Counted from the first letter of the stretch, positions 45,596 to 57,105 are shown. The stretch is 64,000 nucleotides of DNA from Apium graveolens (GCF_009905375.1 NC_133657.1:46426192-46490191), one strand, 5' to 3'. Numbers and translations are program-made. The notes: a model not told the origin generated them from the sequence alone.

Positions 45596-45605
45596 GCTCT
45601 GATAC
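45596..45605 (-). promoter_or_regulatory. Primer-binding site remnant of SIRE-1
   Basis: The minus strand reads GTATCAGAGC, matching the iMet primer sequence TGGTATCAGAGC apart from its 5' TG. The adjacent LTR end has been deleted, so the first bases of the site may be lost. Confidence 0.75.
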
Positions 45606-45606
45606 A

Positions 45607-46582
45607 CAATTATAAAATGTTCTAACTTAAAATTTATATGTCAGTATTTTGATTTGCAAAGTGCGGAATGACAAGTTAAATATGAATCAAAATACAAAGT
45701 AATAAAAACACAAGTCTTTAAAACTTTCTGGTGGATTTGAATGTATCCATCAGATATATATATATATATATATATATATCAAGAGAACTCTGTGAAGCTT
45801 GAATAGCTCACAGCTGCTTATAAATAAGAACAACTAAACTTACAGAGAAATGCTAAAAAATTCAGCTTACAATTGTTTCTCTGAGAAATACTTGCTTAGT
45901 CTTATTGTTATTCTATTTGCTACTCTTGGTTTATATATCACCAAGATTACACAGTAATAAGACAAGATAATAAAACAAAACTTATCAAGTCTAATACTAT
46001 GCTGCTTCACTACTCTATTCCAACATCTTTGAATATCTTCATAATAGCATGGAAATGGCAATGCTTCTTTGTTCTCAAAAACCCAGTTGAATAGGCTTCC
46101 ACATTCCTTTTGCATACACTCGACGCATGTGACTGTGTTGTCACTGTCAACAGATGTTTAAATTGATCATCCGTTAGGTACATGATCATCCGTCGGGTTG
46201 CTTTGTTGATCATCCGTCGGGTAGCTTTGTTGATCATCCGTCGGATAGCTATTTGGCATTTGACTTCATTTCATTTATGTAGAATTATAAGACATCATCT
46301 ATGTATAATTAATCAACCTATTCTGCATATCTAATTAAAGTCAACATGACTTATATGCTACTACAGGATCAATACAAAGGTGTTTGCAGAAATGTGCTAC
46401 ATGACTTATTGTTACATAAGCTACTCACTCGATGGACGTCAAATCATCATCTGTCGGGACTGTATTGAGTCATCCTTCGGGACTATATTTGCTTATCCGT
46501 CGAGTGCTACATAATACACTAAGTTGAATCTACTAAGGTGTTTTGTGAATGAAATCATCAAGTTCACAACATATTCCCAACA
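45607..46582 (-). repeat. 5' LTR of SIRE-1 (about 976 bp), inner end deleted
   Basis: It matches 16720-17728 but lacks the inner terminal 75 or so bases (TGTTAGTCC through the aaggggggttgaat block), which lie at 16647-16720 in the partner. It ends outward at ...TTCCCAACA (46582), followed by gtact. It has a TATA box at 45930-45938 and the clustered ATCCGTCG motifs at 46169-46243. Confidence 0.9.
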
Positions 46583-46587
46583 GTACT

Positions 46588-47486
46588 CTGTGTACTCAGG
46601 AACTTGTGAAGTATGTGTATACCCAAAATGGGACACGTAGCCCGAATGCGGCAAGGGTGATAAACGGGATACAAAGGTGTCATCCTTCTACTAGTAGAAA
46701 AGGTTACTATTTTCCGTATTACGACTGATCATCGTATGCGGTGGCTCCAGTGAATGTCCTATTCTTCCAACTGGAATTGTGATGCAATACCGTAACCCAA
46801 GCCTAGGTGCTGGGTTTACCATTAAGGTATTCGTAGGATAATAAATCCACTAAAGAATTGGTTTTAAAAGGTGTGTATCACCAAAGAAATCTATTTTTGA
46901 ATAAAATGCATTTATCATATATGGCATTATACTTGAGTTTATCGTACAGTCATTTCATACTGTACATTATTATGCTGGGCATTATAGCTCACACTTTTTT
47001 TCTTAAATTGACACAACACAACAGTAAATCAAGATGCCTATCATGAAACTCACAGCCAGGAAATGGGTACGAAATGGTCAGATGTTCCTTAGGCTGTTTG
47101 GTGTTGTACCTCAGGTAGATCGAATAAGCTGGATTGGTTTTCAGTTGTTTTTATTCCGGCTTATTTACTAGTATGATTTATGTAAGAAAATAAATAAGAA
47201 ATGAATATTTGGCTGACGGACTAACCTTACTTAAAGGTTATTTCCGCGGTCAGACTTAATTACTTTTGGGTTGTAATAATTATCACTTTGTGGATTGATT
47301 TACTCTAGTAATGAATGGTTCGTTTCCAAGACAATAACCTATAAGTGTGTGTGTGTGTGTGTGTGTGATAAGTGTGGGGTTATAAGGGTGTGAGTATTTA
47401 TATATTGTGATATGAGATAAGTGTTATATAGCATTCAAGACGGCGTGGCCTCGTAGATCCCTAACCCCGAATTTTGGGGCGCCACT
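46588..47486 (+). repeat. Gypsy (Tekay-like) solo LTR, second part
   Basis: Continuation of 13827-16646 on the far side of SIRE-1. Shared with the reverse complement of the Tekay LTR are CCTTCTACTAGTAGA and a gtatt.cg.ctgatca.cg block. It ends near ccgaattttggggcgccact with possible TSD tcaaa at 47487. It contains a (GT)n run at 47345-47367 and no coding frame. Confidence 0.5.
47345..47367. repeat. (GT)n microsatellite
   Basis: About 11 uninterrupted GT dinucleotides. Confidence 0.9.
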
Positions 47487-47491
47487 TCAAA

Positions 47492-49909
47492 ATTCTATCG
47501 TCTACCCAAATGATAACCCACATATAAAGAAAACAGCTAGACATAAGACTATTGACCCATATACGCACGTAGACATGTTTCAATGATATATAGACTGACA
47601 ATTTATTTATATAATAAACTCATTTATATCCAATAAATGGATATGAAATCTACCGAAAATTCGATAACATTTCCTCTATTTATTAGACCATCCACATGTT
47701 CCCAATCTCAATCAAAAATCAAATATATAGTAAGAATTAGCCTTGACTTGTTGTGGACACATAAGAAAATCTTACTTGACTTGCAGTAAACATAAAATTC
47801 AAATATCATATAATTCACAAAATACATGACTCGGTTCGTCAAAACATTTGACTTGGTAGGTTTAAAACTGAAATTGAGTCAAAATACGACATTTCAATAA
47901 ATACGCGACTCATAAATGACTTGCAAAACAAGTGACCTTTAGAAATAAAATGATTTATGTCACGAAAGTATTTTTAGTGCAAGCGGAATATTTTTCTGAG
48001 TCTAGACACATTCGTTTCGTATTAAACGGATGAACTGTCTATTTATTATGAATAAAATAAGCTTAATTCAATTAATAATAATATTAATTGAATTTTGAAT
48101 AACTTTGTATAATTTAAAAGCTCAAAATAAAGTTTAAAATATTATTTGGCTTAATTATAAATAATTACACTTCATTCAATTATTTATAAAATAAAATTAA
48201 TTGATTAAATAAATTAATCAATTAATTAAATGAATAAATAATTAATCAAAACAAATTATAAATAATTAAATCAAATTATGATTTTTGAACATACAAAAAG
48301 ATAATGATTTGAAATTAAAATTGATATTTTATAAAAAAATTCAAAATAACATCTTTGTAAAATGAACTTTTCCCCGGGGTCAGATCCTTCAAAATCAATT
48401 TCAAGCAATACAATCCAGCTATACTCTAATAAAATTAATAAATTTAAAATACACAATAATTTATATTTGCATGTATAAACACGTCAGAAACGAAAAACAC
48501 GGCCAAAACAGACTTCTACAACAACTTCTGAAAATTATGAAATAAATATATAAACACTAACATGCTATAATATACACAAGTACGAAGGCGGAATTTCAAA
48601 AATGTTGCCCACAATAAATTCTGATCACGCCGAAAAGAATATTTGATGTCCGGAAAATATCTCCAGAAAAATCCGAAATTCATAGTCTTAAACATATACA
48701 CGCTGAAATGCCATGTGGAGTAATCAACGCCATCAAACTCCTTTTCTATGCCCCAAAAATGAATTAACACGAAAATATGCTACACAAATTATCTCCTCAA
48801 AACCTTGCAATATATATACATTTGCGTAGGTATCAAAACGCTGATCGTTTATATATATATAACAATTGAAATTGGACGAACGGTTTGTCAGATATGAATT
48901 TTTGAAAATTAAAAGTATATAAGCAGGGGAGAAAGAAAAGAGACAGAGAGTGGGGGTGGTTAGATATACTGAAATGGGAGGGGGGTTGCGGGTAGTTTAT
49001 AGGATTTTTTTTTAAAAAAATTTGTTTTCTTTTTCTTTTAACTAAAAATCAATACAACATTTAAACAATTAGCCCAAAATTAATAATTAGCGGGGAATAA
49101 TATTTAATCAAATAAATATAAAATTTATATCAAAATTTTCTTAAAATTATTAATATTTCAAAAATATGAAAATATAATATATTTGAAAGTCCAACGATTT
49201 TATAAAAATGAAAATACAATTTTTGTGGGGTTTGACGTCCCGATAGGGGCCCGGTCCGATAATTTTTATAAAACCAAAATACTTTCTAAATTAATAGTAA
49301 AATCTGAAATCACATATAATATATGCAAATGCCCGTAAAACGAGATAAAACAAGTGACTCGATAAAAATGCACTTTAACACGCGTCCAGATTGCGGGTAA
49401 TTTCATACAAATGAATTTTAAACACGTAATGAATATCCGAAAAATACTATGGTCCTTACAGGACCACTTACAACTCCATCGAATGTTAAATCATGGTCAA
49501 ACATATTTTTAATAGTATTAAACACATAACAATTCATTTAACACTTAACAAAATAGCTGTAAAATATTATTTTTAAATATTTTTAAACCTCACCATATGC
49601 CCGGGTGAACACGGTTTAAAATACCAAATAATATTTCAGACACAAATAAAATATTGAGGCGAGTAAAATATCCACTCGATCCCCACGACTTAAAAACACA
49701 CACAGTTTTACCGATATCGATAAAACAATTAGCTTTCAGATAAAATTTTAAATTGTAAAAGTAATTAAATACTTTCACAATAGTAACAGGGATTAAGACC
49801 AACTACCAATTAGCACATTACCATTTAATGAAACGAATACGTCAAACAAGAATAAAATATCCATAATTTTTTTCCTTCTAAATCAGAAAATCACATAAAC
49901 ATATTCAAG

Positions 49910-49944
<35 letters not shown>

Positions 49945-49968
49945 GATGAAAATCCGGGATATCTTACA
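47492..49968 (-). repeat. Non-coding, probable older gypsy LTR, second part
   Basis: No domain or credible gene. The minus strand begins TGTAAGATATCCCGGATTTTC at 49968, a typical gypsy LTR start. Another possible LTR-like start (TGTAAGGACC) lies at 49460. The region contains an (AAT)n run at 49911-49944 and poly-A/T tracts near 49010. It is probably one or more decayed LTRs; I could not separate them. Confidence 0.35.
49911..49944. repeat. (AAT)n microsatellite
   Basis: About 11 AAT trinucleotides next to the LTR-like start. Confidence 0.92.
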
Positions 49969-50094
49969 AATGATATGATCAGGGTTTAGGGTTAAGCAAC
50001 TCAACTATCGCATGCTAACATTGGGTATAACTCGGGTATATTTAAGGCATTTGTAATATAAAATATTAACATCGGGGTGTACTTGCAACATATC
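49969..50094. other. Short flank between LTR-like sequences
   Basis: 126 bases with no feature besides a 'gggtttagggtt' string. It is the DNA into which SIRE-2 inserted on this side. Confidence 0.4.
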
Positions 50095-50586
50095 TGTTGC
50101 CCAGTAAAGATACACTTGTTTAAGGGGGGTTGGATACAATTGTATAAATGTTTCGAACAAGTAATAAAATATAACAGCTTTTTATATTTCTGATAAAAAC
50201 TATTACAAAACTCTCTCAAGAAATACTGTTGTTCTTGAGAGCTGCTAGGTCGTATGATGCTCAAGTTAATTCACTATGTGATGACTTAAACTGTGTTTAT
50301 ATAATACACAGCTACAAATAAACAATCTAGGATATGCATTATCAAAATCTAACTGAAACTGATATATATATTTAACTGAATAGATAAAATCCTATCACTC
50401 AGACGCAAGAGACATATATTCCACAATACAAGGAACAGAACAAATCTTCTAAGCTGACTGCCTCCAAATACTGATGACATCCAAATGCTGATGATGTGTC
50501 AAATCCTGACGACACATCAAATACTGATGACACCCGAATAGCCAGATCCTGAGTTTCTTCTTATCATTGAGAATCAGTACGTAATA
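50095..50586 (-). repeat. 3' LTR of SIRE-2 (about 492 bp)
   Basis: It starts TGTTGCCCAGTAAAG on the plus strand (minus LTR end ...CTGGGCAACA). Its inner edge is ...GTACGTAATA, where TA stands in place of the expected CA, as in SIRE-1. A cluster of tgatgac/atc repeats lies at 50471-50530. Only one LTR is in the window, so ends rest on comparison with SIRE-1 and SIRE-3. Confidence 0.7.
50471..50530 (-). repeat. Short repeat cluster in SIRE-2 U3
   Basis: Successive variants of CTGATGACATCCAAAT / CTGATGATGTGTCAAAT / CTGACGACACATCAAAT / CTGATGACACCCGAAT, each about 17-20 bases. The position near the LTR start matches the ATCCGTCG cluster of SIRE-1, but the motif is different. Confidence 0.75.
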
Positions 50587-50597
50587 ATCTCCCCCAA
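50587..50597 (-). promoter_or_regulatory. Polypurine tract of SIRE-2
   Basis: The minus strand reads TTGGGGGAGAT before the LTR, as in SIRE-1. Confidence 0.7.
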
Positions 50598-50676
50598 TTT
50601 CTGCTTAATGTAATGAAGAACAAATTCCATTCTCAATGATGCCAAAACCAACTACAAAATGTACAAGGAGTAAAGC

Positions 50677-51058
50677 TTACTTCAGTATCTTCAGATAACT
50701 GACAGTTGTTTCCAGAAAGTTCTTGAATCTTTCTTCCTCCTTGTCTTGTAGGACTTTAACAAGCTTTTTCTTCAACTCCCTCTTATCTTCAGTGTCTTCT
50801 CCAACCTGATAGATGGCTGATCTTAATTTAGAAATTGAACTTTTGTTTATCTCAAGATCACCAATCAACATAAAGCTTAAACTGACATCTTCATGATCAG
50901 GACTGAAAGACAACTGGGGACTGTTGAGAAAAACTTTTAGAACTGCAGCTCCCTTTTCCAACTTCATTTTTTGACCAGTATAAGTTCTGTACATAGGAAC
51001 ATAATCACCATTGTATTTATCATCTTTTGTCATGACTCTTCTTCTGATGACTTCAAGC
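50677..51058 (-). pseudogene. SIRE-2 env-position ORF, C-terminal end
   Basis: About 127 codons in one frame, with no stop, run from the copia-2 junction to the stop at 50677. The product contains TKDDKYNGDYVPMYRTYTG and DLEINKSSISKLRSAIYQVG and ends with a Lys/Glu-rich helix (KRELKKKLVKVLQDKEEERF). There is no membrane segment. The first codons of the longer open frame (51059-51156) belong to the copia-2 LTR. This is the same class of protein as the SIRE-1 ORF by position; function unknown. Confidence 0.65.
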
Positions 51059-52614
51059 TGTTGGGTTTCGAGCACATAAACGCAACGGAAACAGTAATTA
51101 AAAATGTAAAAAATCATAATTTTCGAAACCCATCGCAGGATCCATGCGAAAAACATATATTTAATTTATAGATTAGATTGTTTACCTTAAGAAGCTTTAC
51201 CAATTGTTTGACTAATGGAGATCCAAAGCTTGTTCAATCACCACGCATCTCGCTCTCGCGATCTACGCTCTATCGGTATCCACACGAATGCTTGAACTCG
51301 AGGATTGAATGTGTACCAGCACAAACTCATTTCTTCTTGCTCTCTCCATCTTCTTCCTTGGTGGCTAGGGTTTTAATAAAAGTCTTGCTTAGAAAATCAG
51401 CCACATAAGAGATATTATATAGAGAGTAGAAAAAGAATTATAACTCTTAACTAATTAGGAGTTATTATTAACTCGAAATTCCTATTTGTATAATAATTAA
51501 GTCACACTTAATTATTTAACAAATGAATTTCATAATTAATATTAGTAAAATTGAATATCAATAATTATCTAATTAATTAAGTCAAACTTAATTAATATTA
51601 TAAAAAATTCAAATTACTTTAATTTAATTTAAATCCAATTTAAATTAAATAATCCTTCAAGCATTCTTTGTGTGTGACCCTATAGGTTATTATTACGTTG
51701 GCAACGAATTTTAAATCTAATTTAAAATCATAAACAATGAGCGGCATCTAGTAATACATCATTGCTACCCAAGTAATAATAATTGAATCGGTGATCGATT
51801 AAACCTTTCGTGAATAATGTACAATGTAATATAATCACTTTAACCAAATATTATAGATTAAACTAGAGGCATGTAATGTGTCATCCTCATCATAGTTTAA
51901 TCCAAGTTTCCTTGATCAATGAGTAGACTATCATATCAAATCAACATTCGAGCGTGGCCACGCATTTCATAGTCTAGATCACACAAAAGGCCAATAATAA
52001 CACTCCTAAAATAGGAGGGTTAAATCCCATCTAGATCATTCATATTTCTCATACGATTCGTAATATACCCAATGTCCACTTTTATCATTACCCGGTCAAG
52101 GATAACTTTTAATGGAATCAATGTATATTAATTCTCATATAGAAATATAATGACTTCAGGTCTAAGGACCATTACATAATTATTATTGTGAGAATTACTT
52201 ATGACATAACAGACATATAGAATCTCACATTGGGTCTCTCCAGCACCATGTACATATACATCTGCCTGTCTTTTTGACTTTAGTATCACTATACCTATGA
52301 TCAATGAGATGTGATCATCAGTCAACAAACACACCAGTCTTAATGTATTATTATGGTCCCTTAATAATAATACTCGACTAGGGACCTTTTGGAATATTGA
52401 TACTATTCTCATAATCTCATTTCTAAGTCACGTACTTAGAGATATAGAGTTGTATATCATATTCCAAGGACATTTATTAATCTAACATTTATATTACAGT
52501 AAATTAAGAATTAATAAATTATAAAAAGAATAATCAATTGAACATAAACATTAATAATCCTAATGTCTTAAACTAAAATATCATAGTGTTGTCTCTAGGG
52601 CACAAACACTAACA
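51059..52614 (-). repeat. 3' LTR of copia-2 (1556 bp)
   Basis: Plus-strand ends are TGTTGGGTTTCGAGCAC and ...CACAAACACTAACA. The polypurine tract flanks the right edge. Left flanking bases are caagc (51054-51058), one half of the presumed TSD. A 62-bp piece of the right end recurs at 12021-12082. A TATA-like TATATAAT lies near 51413-51422 on the minus strand. Confidence 0.85.
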
Positions 52615-52629
52615 ATCTCCCACTTGCAC
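52615..52629 (-). promoter_or_regulatory. Polypurine tract of copia-2
   Basis: The minus strand reads GTGCAAGTGGGAGAT just before LTR start TGTTAGTG. Confidence 0.8.
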
Positions 52630-54100
52630 TAGAGTCAATCACCCATGTATCTAATACTCATGGAACTAGTATGACCATCGTACTTATTCTGCGACAAAGC
52701 CTTAGTCAGCAGGTCTACAACACTATCATTACTATGCACTTTACATTTATATCTCCTTAATCATTAATCTCATAAATAAGGAGATATTGCCTAAGGACAT
52801 GCCTAAACAGTCTCCTTGGTTGTTTCGAATACATCAAGATATTCGGCTTCCATAGAATCATCAATGTTCTTGATGTGAACTATTCAAGCTAACATCAATT
52901 ATATTTAGACAAAACACAAACCAGGCATAGACACATAATTATCCTTGTCTATCCATAAATTAAGTTAAGAAACTAGTATCAGTGTAACCCTTTACAACTA
53001 GTTCCCTATCTTCTCCTTATACCAAAAATAAATCTTTAGTCCTATTTAAGTACTTAAGAATATTCTTGACAACTATCCAATGACCCTCACCTGGATTAGA
53101 CTGGCATATGTTCGTCATGCTCAAAGCATACGAAATATCAGGACAAGTACATATTATTACATATATTATAGATCCAATTGCCGAAGCATATGGAGCTTTT
53201 CTAAGACGACCCTTGTCATCTAATGATTTAGGGCAGTTATCCTATGAGATCACTATCCCAAGAGACATCGGGACATATCCACTTTTTGCCTCCTGCATCC
53301 TAAAATGATGCAATAATTTATTAATGTATATACTGCGACTAGATCGATTAATCTCCTCAATCTATCTCTATAGATCTTAATCTCTAATATCTAGGTAGTA
53401 TCGCGTAAGTCTTTCATCGAGAAACTATTTCTCAACCAAGTCTTAACAGTTTGTAGAGAAGGTATGCCATTCCTTATTTGTTATATGTCATCTACATATA
53501 ATACTAGGAATGTCACATGGCTCCCACTAACCTTCTTGTAAATAAATGGTTTATCTTCATTTTGAATAAAGCCAAACTCTTTTACCATTTCATCAAAATG
53601 AATATTCATTCTCCTTGAGATTTGCTCCAATCTATAAATAGATAGAAGCAACTTACAAACTATCTTAGTAAACTTTGGATCGACAAAGCCCTCAGGTTGT
53701 ATCATATATACATCCTCTTCAAGGCTCCCATATAAGAAAGTAGTTTTGACCTCCATTTTTAAAATCTCATAGTCAAAGTAAGCAACTATTGCTAACAAAA
53801 TCCTGATGGACTTGACCATAGCGACTGGTGAAAAAGTCTCATCATTGTCTATACCATGAATTTATTTGAAACCTGTTGTCACCAGTCGCACCTTATTAGG
53901 TCTGTACTTTACCATCCATGTCAGTTTTCTTCTTTAAAACCCACTTGCACCCTATAGGTTTTACCCATTCGAGTGGATCAACTAAAGTCAATACTTTATT
54001 TTGATACATGGATTCCATCTCGGATTTCATGGCCTACAGCCATCTCTCGGAGTCTGAACTGTTCATAGCATCTTGGTAGGTGAGAGGCTTATCATTATCC
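52630..54100 (-). pseudogene. pol: Copia-2 RT and RNase H, decayed
   Basis: 53481-53819 encodes the RT centre (VKSIRILLAIVAYFDYEILK, YMIQPEGFVDPKF, FLVLYVDDI). RNase H fragments follow toward 52700 without a continuous frame, and the RT N-terminus at 53820-54000 is broken by stops. The YVDD motif is preserved. No functional protein is possible. Confidence 0.8.
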
Positions 54101-54299
54101 GTAAGCATCACATCACCATATTGAGTCAAAAGAAATCCATAATTTCTCCCGAACTCATGGTGAATCCTACTAGATCTACAAATAACCTGTGTTTCCTAAA
54201 CAGGATTACTTTCAACATTTTGATATACATCCTGATCTTATTCCAACTCTGGTTTAATGTTATCATGTGGTTCTCGATCTTCATCGAGATGTATTATCC

Positions 54300-55100
54300 T
54301 CCCACTGATTTTCTTAGAAAGTAGTTCTCTCTCAATAAATACAGCGGCCCGAGCAACAAATACTTTGTTCTTGAAAGGATTATAAAACTATACCCTAGTC
54401 TCACTTGGATATCCCACAAAATAACATCTATCTAATTTTGGTCCAAGCTTGTCAGAGGCTAAACGTTTTACAAACGCTTCACGTCCCCAAATTTTCATAA
54501 ATGACATGTTATGACATTCATCACTTTATATCTCATACGGAGTATTTTGAACCGCTTTAGTCAGAACTTGGTTAAGTATATATGCAGCCGTTTCTAGAGC
54601 ATAACCCTAGAAACTGAATGGAAGATCCGCTTGACTCATCATCGATCACACTATGTCCAATAAGGTACGATTTCTCCTCTGAGAATCTATATTCCATTGA
54701 GGTGTTCCAGAAGGAGTAAGTTATGATACACTATCACACTCCTTCAAGAAACTCTTGAAATTGAGGTTTAAGTATTCTCCTCCACGATCTGATTGTAAAA
54801 CTTTTATACTTTTCCCTTGTTTTTTTTCTAGTTCGGCCTTATATTCTTTGAACATTTCAAAAGAATCGGATTTGTTCTTCATAAGAACCACATATCCATA
54901 TCTACTGAAATCATCAGTAAATGTTATGAAGTAGTATAAGCCCCCCTTTGCCATCATACACATTCGACCACATACATCATTATGTATAAGTCATAATCGT
55001 TCGGTGGCCCTTTCACCTGATCAGGTAAAAGAAGTTTTAGTCATTTTGCCAATGAGACAAAGTTCGCATCTTCTGTATGATTCATAATTAAACTTATCCA
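54300..55100 (-). pseudogene. pol: Copia-2 integrase, decayed
   Basis: 54721-54963 covers part of the core (GGLYYFITFTDDFSRYGYV, LQSDRGGEYLN). Zinc-site remnants lie near 55000-55080, and the C-terminal region at 54380-54560 is readable but frame-shifted. The Asp of QSDRGGEY is intact; the next core motif (PQWN-type) falls at a stop. Confidence 0.75.
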
Positions 55101-56700
55101 AGTATTCATCTATATGTAACTCAAAAATGCATTTCTCATTAATATGGCTTAACGACAATGTTAGAGGTAATGTTTGATTTGAGTCAACTTAGAACATATA
55201 AATTGTTAACTAATTATGCAACGTTATAAGTCTTATCATTGAAATAGAATAAACAATTATTGTTTATTTAATTAAAATGAAAACCTTTCTTGTCCTGATA
55301 AGAAATTGACTTAATGCATCCGCTAAAGGCAGGCACATAATAACAATTTATCAAGTTCTCAATCTCTCCTTATGGGCAACATTAGGTATCGAGTTCCTTC
55401 AACTAGAGCAACAACTTTTGCTTCAATTATAACCCTATACCTGAAGCTTGACCATTGCTAGTCTTCTTCTTAGATCTTCCAAATAAGCTCGATAGTTTAA
55501 CTTCCATTCATCCAGTTATTTCCACAGAAATGACAATCATCTCCTTTAGCAACACCACTATTAACTTCAAAAGCCCTTTGGGATTGGACTTTGGTTTGGC
55601 ACCGAATAAGATCAAATATTCATCTTGCCTGTCCACTTTCCTTTCCCATTTGCATTCCATGTGTACATCATCAATATAGACATAATTCATGCCTTTACCG
55701 TGTTATTTTCAGCAGTTCTAAACATGCTTAACAACTCGATAAGTGTTCTATCTATCTCATTCCTTTTGTTTTTAACAAACTGAGAATAGAAGTTGTTCAA
55801 AGATCGTTTGATCAAATCAACCTAAGTCTCTAAACCATTCTTAAAACCCAAAATATCAAGGTACATATGCCTATCACCTTTAGAACATGTGGTCCAACCG
55901 GATATGATTCTCCCATTAATGCAAAAGTATGGTGCCTTATTATTGTCAAATCTTTCTGAGCCTATCCTTCAAACATCTTTTGAAGGTGCTCAATCATATA
56001 ATAAGCATCATTACGCTCTTGTTGCTTCTAAAGCTCAGCACTCATAATTACAAACATGAGACATAAAACATCAGTTACATAATTAATTTACTTCTGGTAA
56101 GCATTTTGTTCTGCACATGTTTAATTCTCAGCTAGAAGAAATAAGGGAGGGGTTTGAGTGACATCCTTGAACCCGAGGATAATCCTCAAGTTCCCATGTC
56201 AATCGAGGAAATTATTTCATGTCAGATTGTCCTTCTCAAGGACTATTACATAGAGAAGTTATTTTTGTTATTTGTCATTTGATATCTACAATATTAAAGT
56301 GCATAAAATGACTTAGTCTACAGAAGATCATTAAATTATGTTCAAGTGATTATTCATATATATTAACAATATATATCTCCCACTATTTTTATCAATTCAA
56401 TAGCCCTAACTATTAATTCAGAAAAAATATCTTCAATATCCTTTCTAGTGAGCCAAGATCCATATTTCACCATGCATTAGGTCAGCTTTGGCTTTTGTCC
56501 TAAAACATGATTATTTAGGTAGACAATATTGTCAAATATATCCACTATATAACTCTTGGATAGCTTGGTGGAACAACATTTTTTCATATTTATCTAATAA
56601 ATCTCGCCAAACTCTATGCCTCTAAGTTCACAGTCCTATTGTGATAACCTAGTTAAGTCAAACCCAATAGTCAAAAAGTATCAATATACTTCAACACATC
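55101..56700 (-). pseudogene. gag: Copia-2 protease and gag remnants
   Basis: Fragmented coding. Near 55500-55560 a CHFCG half of a zinc knuckle is readable out of frame with its neighbours. At 55820-56030 there is readable gag-like sequence on the minus strand (GWTTCSKGDRHMYLDILGF). No open piece exceeds about 75 residues. Assignment is by position and short matches. Confidence 0.5.
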
Positions 56701-56954
56701 TCCCACGATAGATAGGAGTACTTCGCTTTGGCGAACCCACTCCTGGTCGATCTAGGGGTTAATGCATTGGACTCATTAGGAGGCATCTGATCAACTTAAT
56801 ATTAACTTTAGGGTTTTGTTAATTTTAAAACGATCATGATCCCATCATAAAGAGATTCCCAATTTTTCCTAGAATAAAATACTTCAAATCAATATTCTTC
56901 AATGGTTTGATTTCCAGGTAGTGAGGGAGTCACAACAGTCTCGCTTAAAACCCA
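56701..56954 (-). other. Copia-2 leader region before the SIRE-3 insertion
   Basis: Non-coding, expected to be the leader between gag and the 5' LTR of copia-2. The bases accca (56950-56954) directly precede SIRE-3 and are one half of its presumed TSD. Confidence 0.45.
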
Positions 56955-57000
56955 TGTTAGATATGTTTGATGATGTCATGACTAATCTGATTTTTTTAGT

Positions 57001-57105
57001 TTCAGAACTTAATATAAGGACTTAGCTGGGAATCAGTATTTACTGAAGACAGGAAAATATCAGAACTTAAGATATCGGAACTTATGATATCAGAACTTAA
57101 GGAAG
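57001..57105 (+). repeat. Short repeat cluster in SIRE-3 U3
   Basis: The motif ATCAGAACTTAAG and variants occur near 57002, 57059, 57073 and 57088; the last three are about 15 bases apart (atcagaacttaagat, atcggaacttatgat, atcagaacttaagga). It sits in U3 upstream of the TATA box, like the clusters in SIRE-1 and SIRE-2 but with an unrelated sequence. Confidence 0.8.

Larger units (their letters stand above)
16647..46582 (-). mobile_element. SIRE-1: SIRE-type copia retrotransposon split by two nested insertions
   Basis: It has two related LTRs (16647-17728 and 45607-46582), a 5-bp TSD gtact, a partial iMet primer site at 45596, a polypurine tract at 17729 and copia-order domains on the minus strand. 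A long extra ORF after pol, in env position, places it in the SIRE/Maximus lineage. Without the nested Tekay element and solo LTR the element is about 14.7 kb. Its LTRs differ at roughly 50 of 920 aligned bases by eye, about 5%. Gag, pol and the env-position ORF all carry stops or frameshifts. A CGACGGAT octamer is scattered along the element. Confidence 0.9.
50095..51058 (-). mobile_element. SIRE-2: 3' end of a second SIRE-type copia element
   Basis: It comprises a 3' LTR (50095-50586), polypurine tract and the end of an env-position ORF on the minus strand, cut by the copia-2 insertion at 51059. The rest of SIRE-2 would resume beyond copia-2 outside this window. It differs in sequence from SIRE-1 and SIRE-3 but has the same architecture, including an aaggggggttgga block near the LTR end. 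Confidence 0.75.
51059..56954 (-). mobile_element. Copia-2: Ty1/copia element inserted in SIRE-2, itself cut by SIRE-3
   Basis: It has a 3' LTR (51059-52614), polypurine tract and minus-strand fragments of RT, integrase, protease and gag between 52615 and about 56700. It ends where SIRE-3 inserted at 56955, so the 5' LTR is outside the window. All coding segments are short and separated by stops. The RT is closely related to copia-1 (VSGS.VTFLVLYVDDI shared), but the LTRs differ. Confidence 0.8.
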
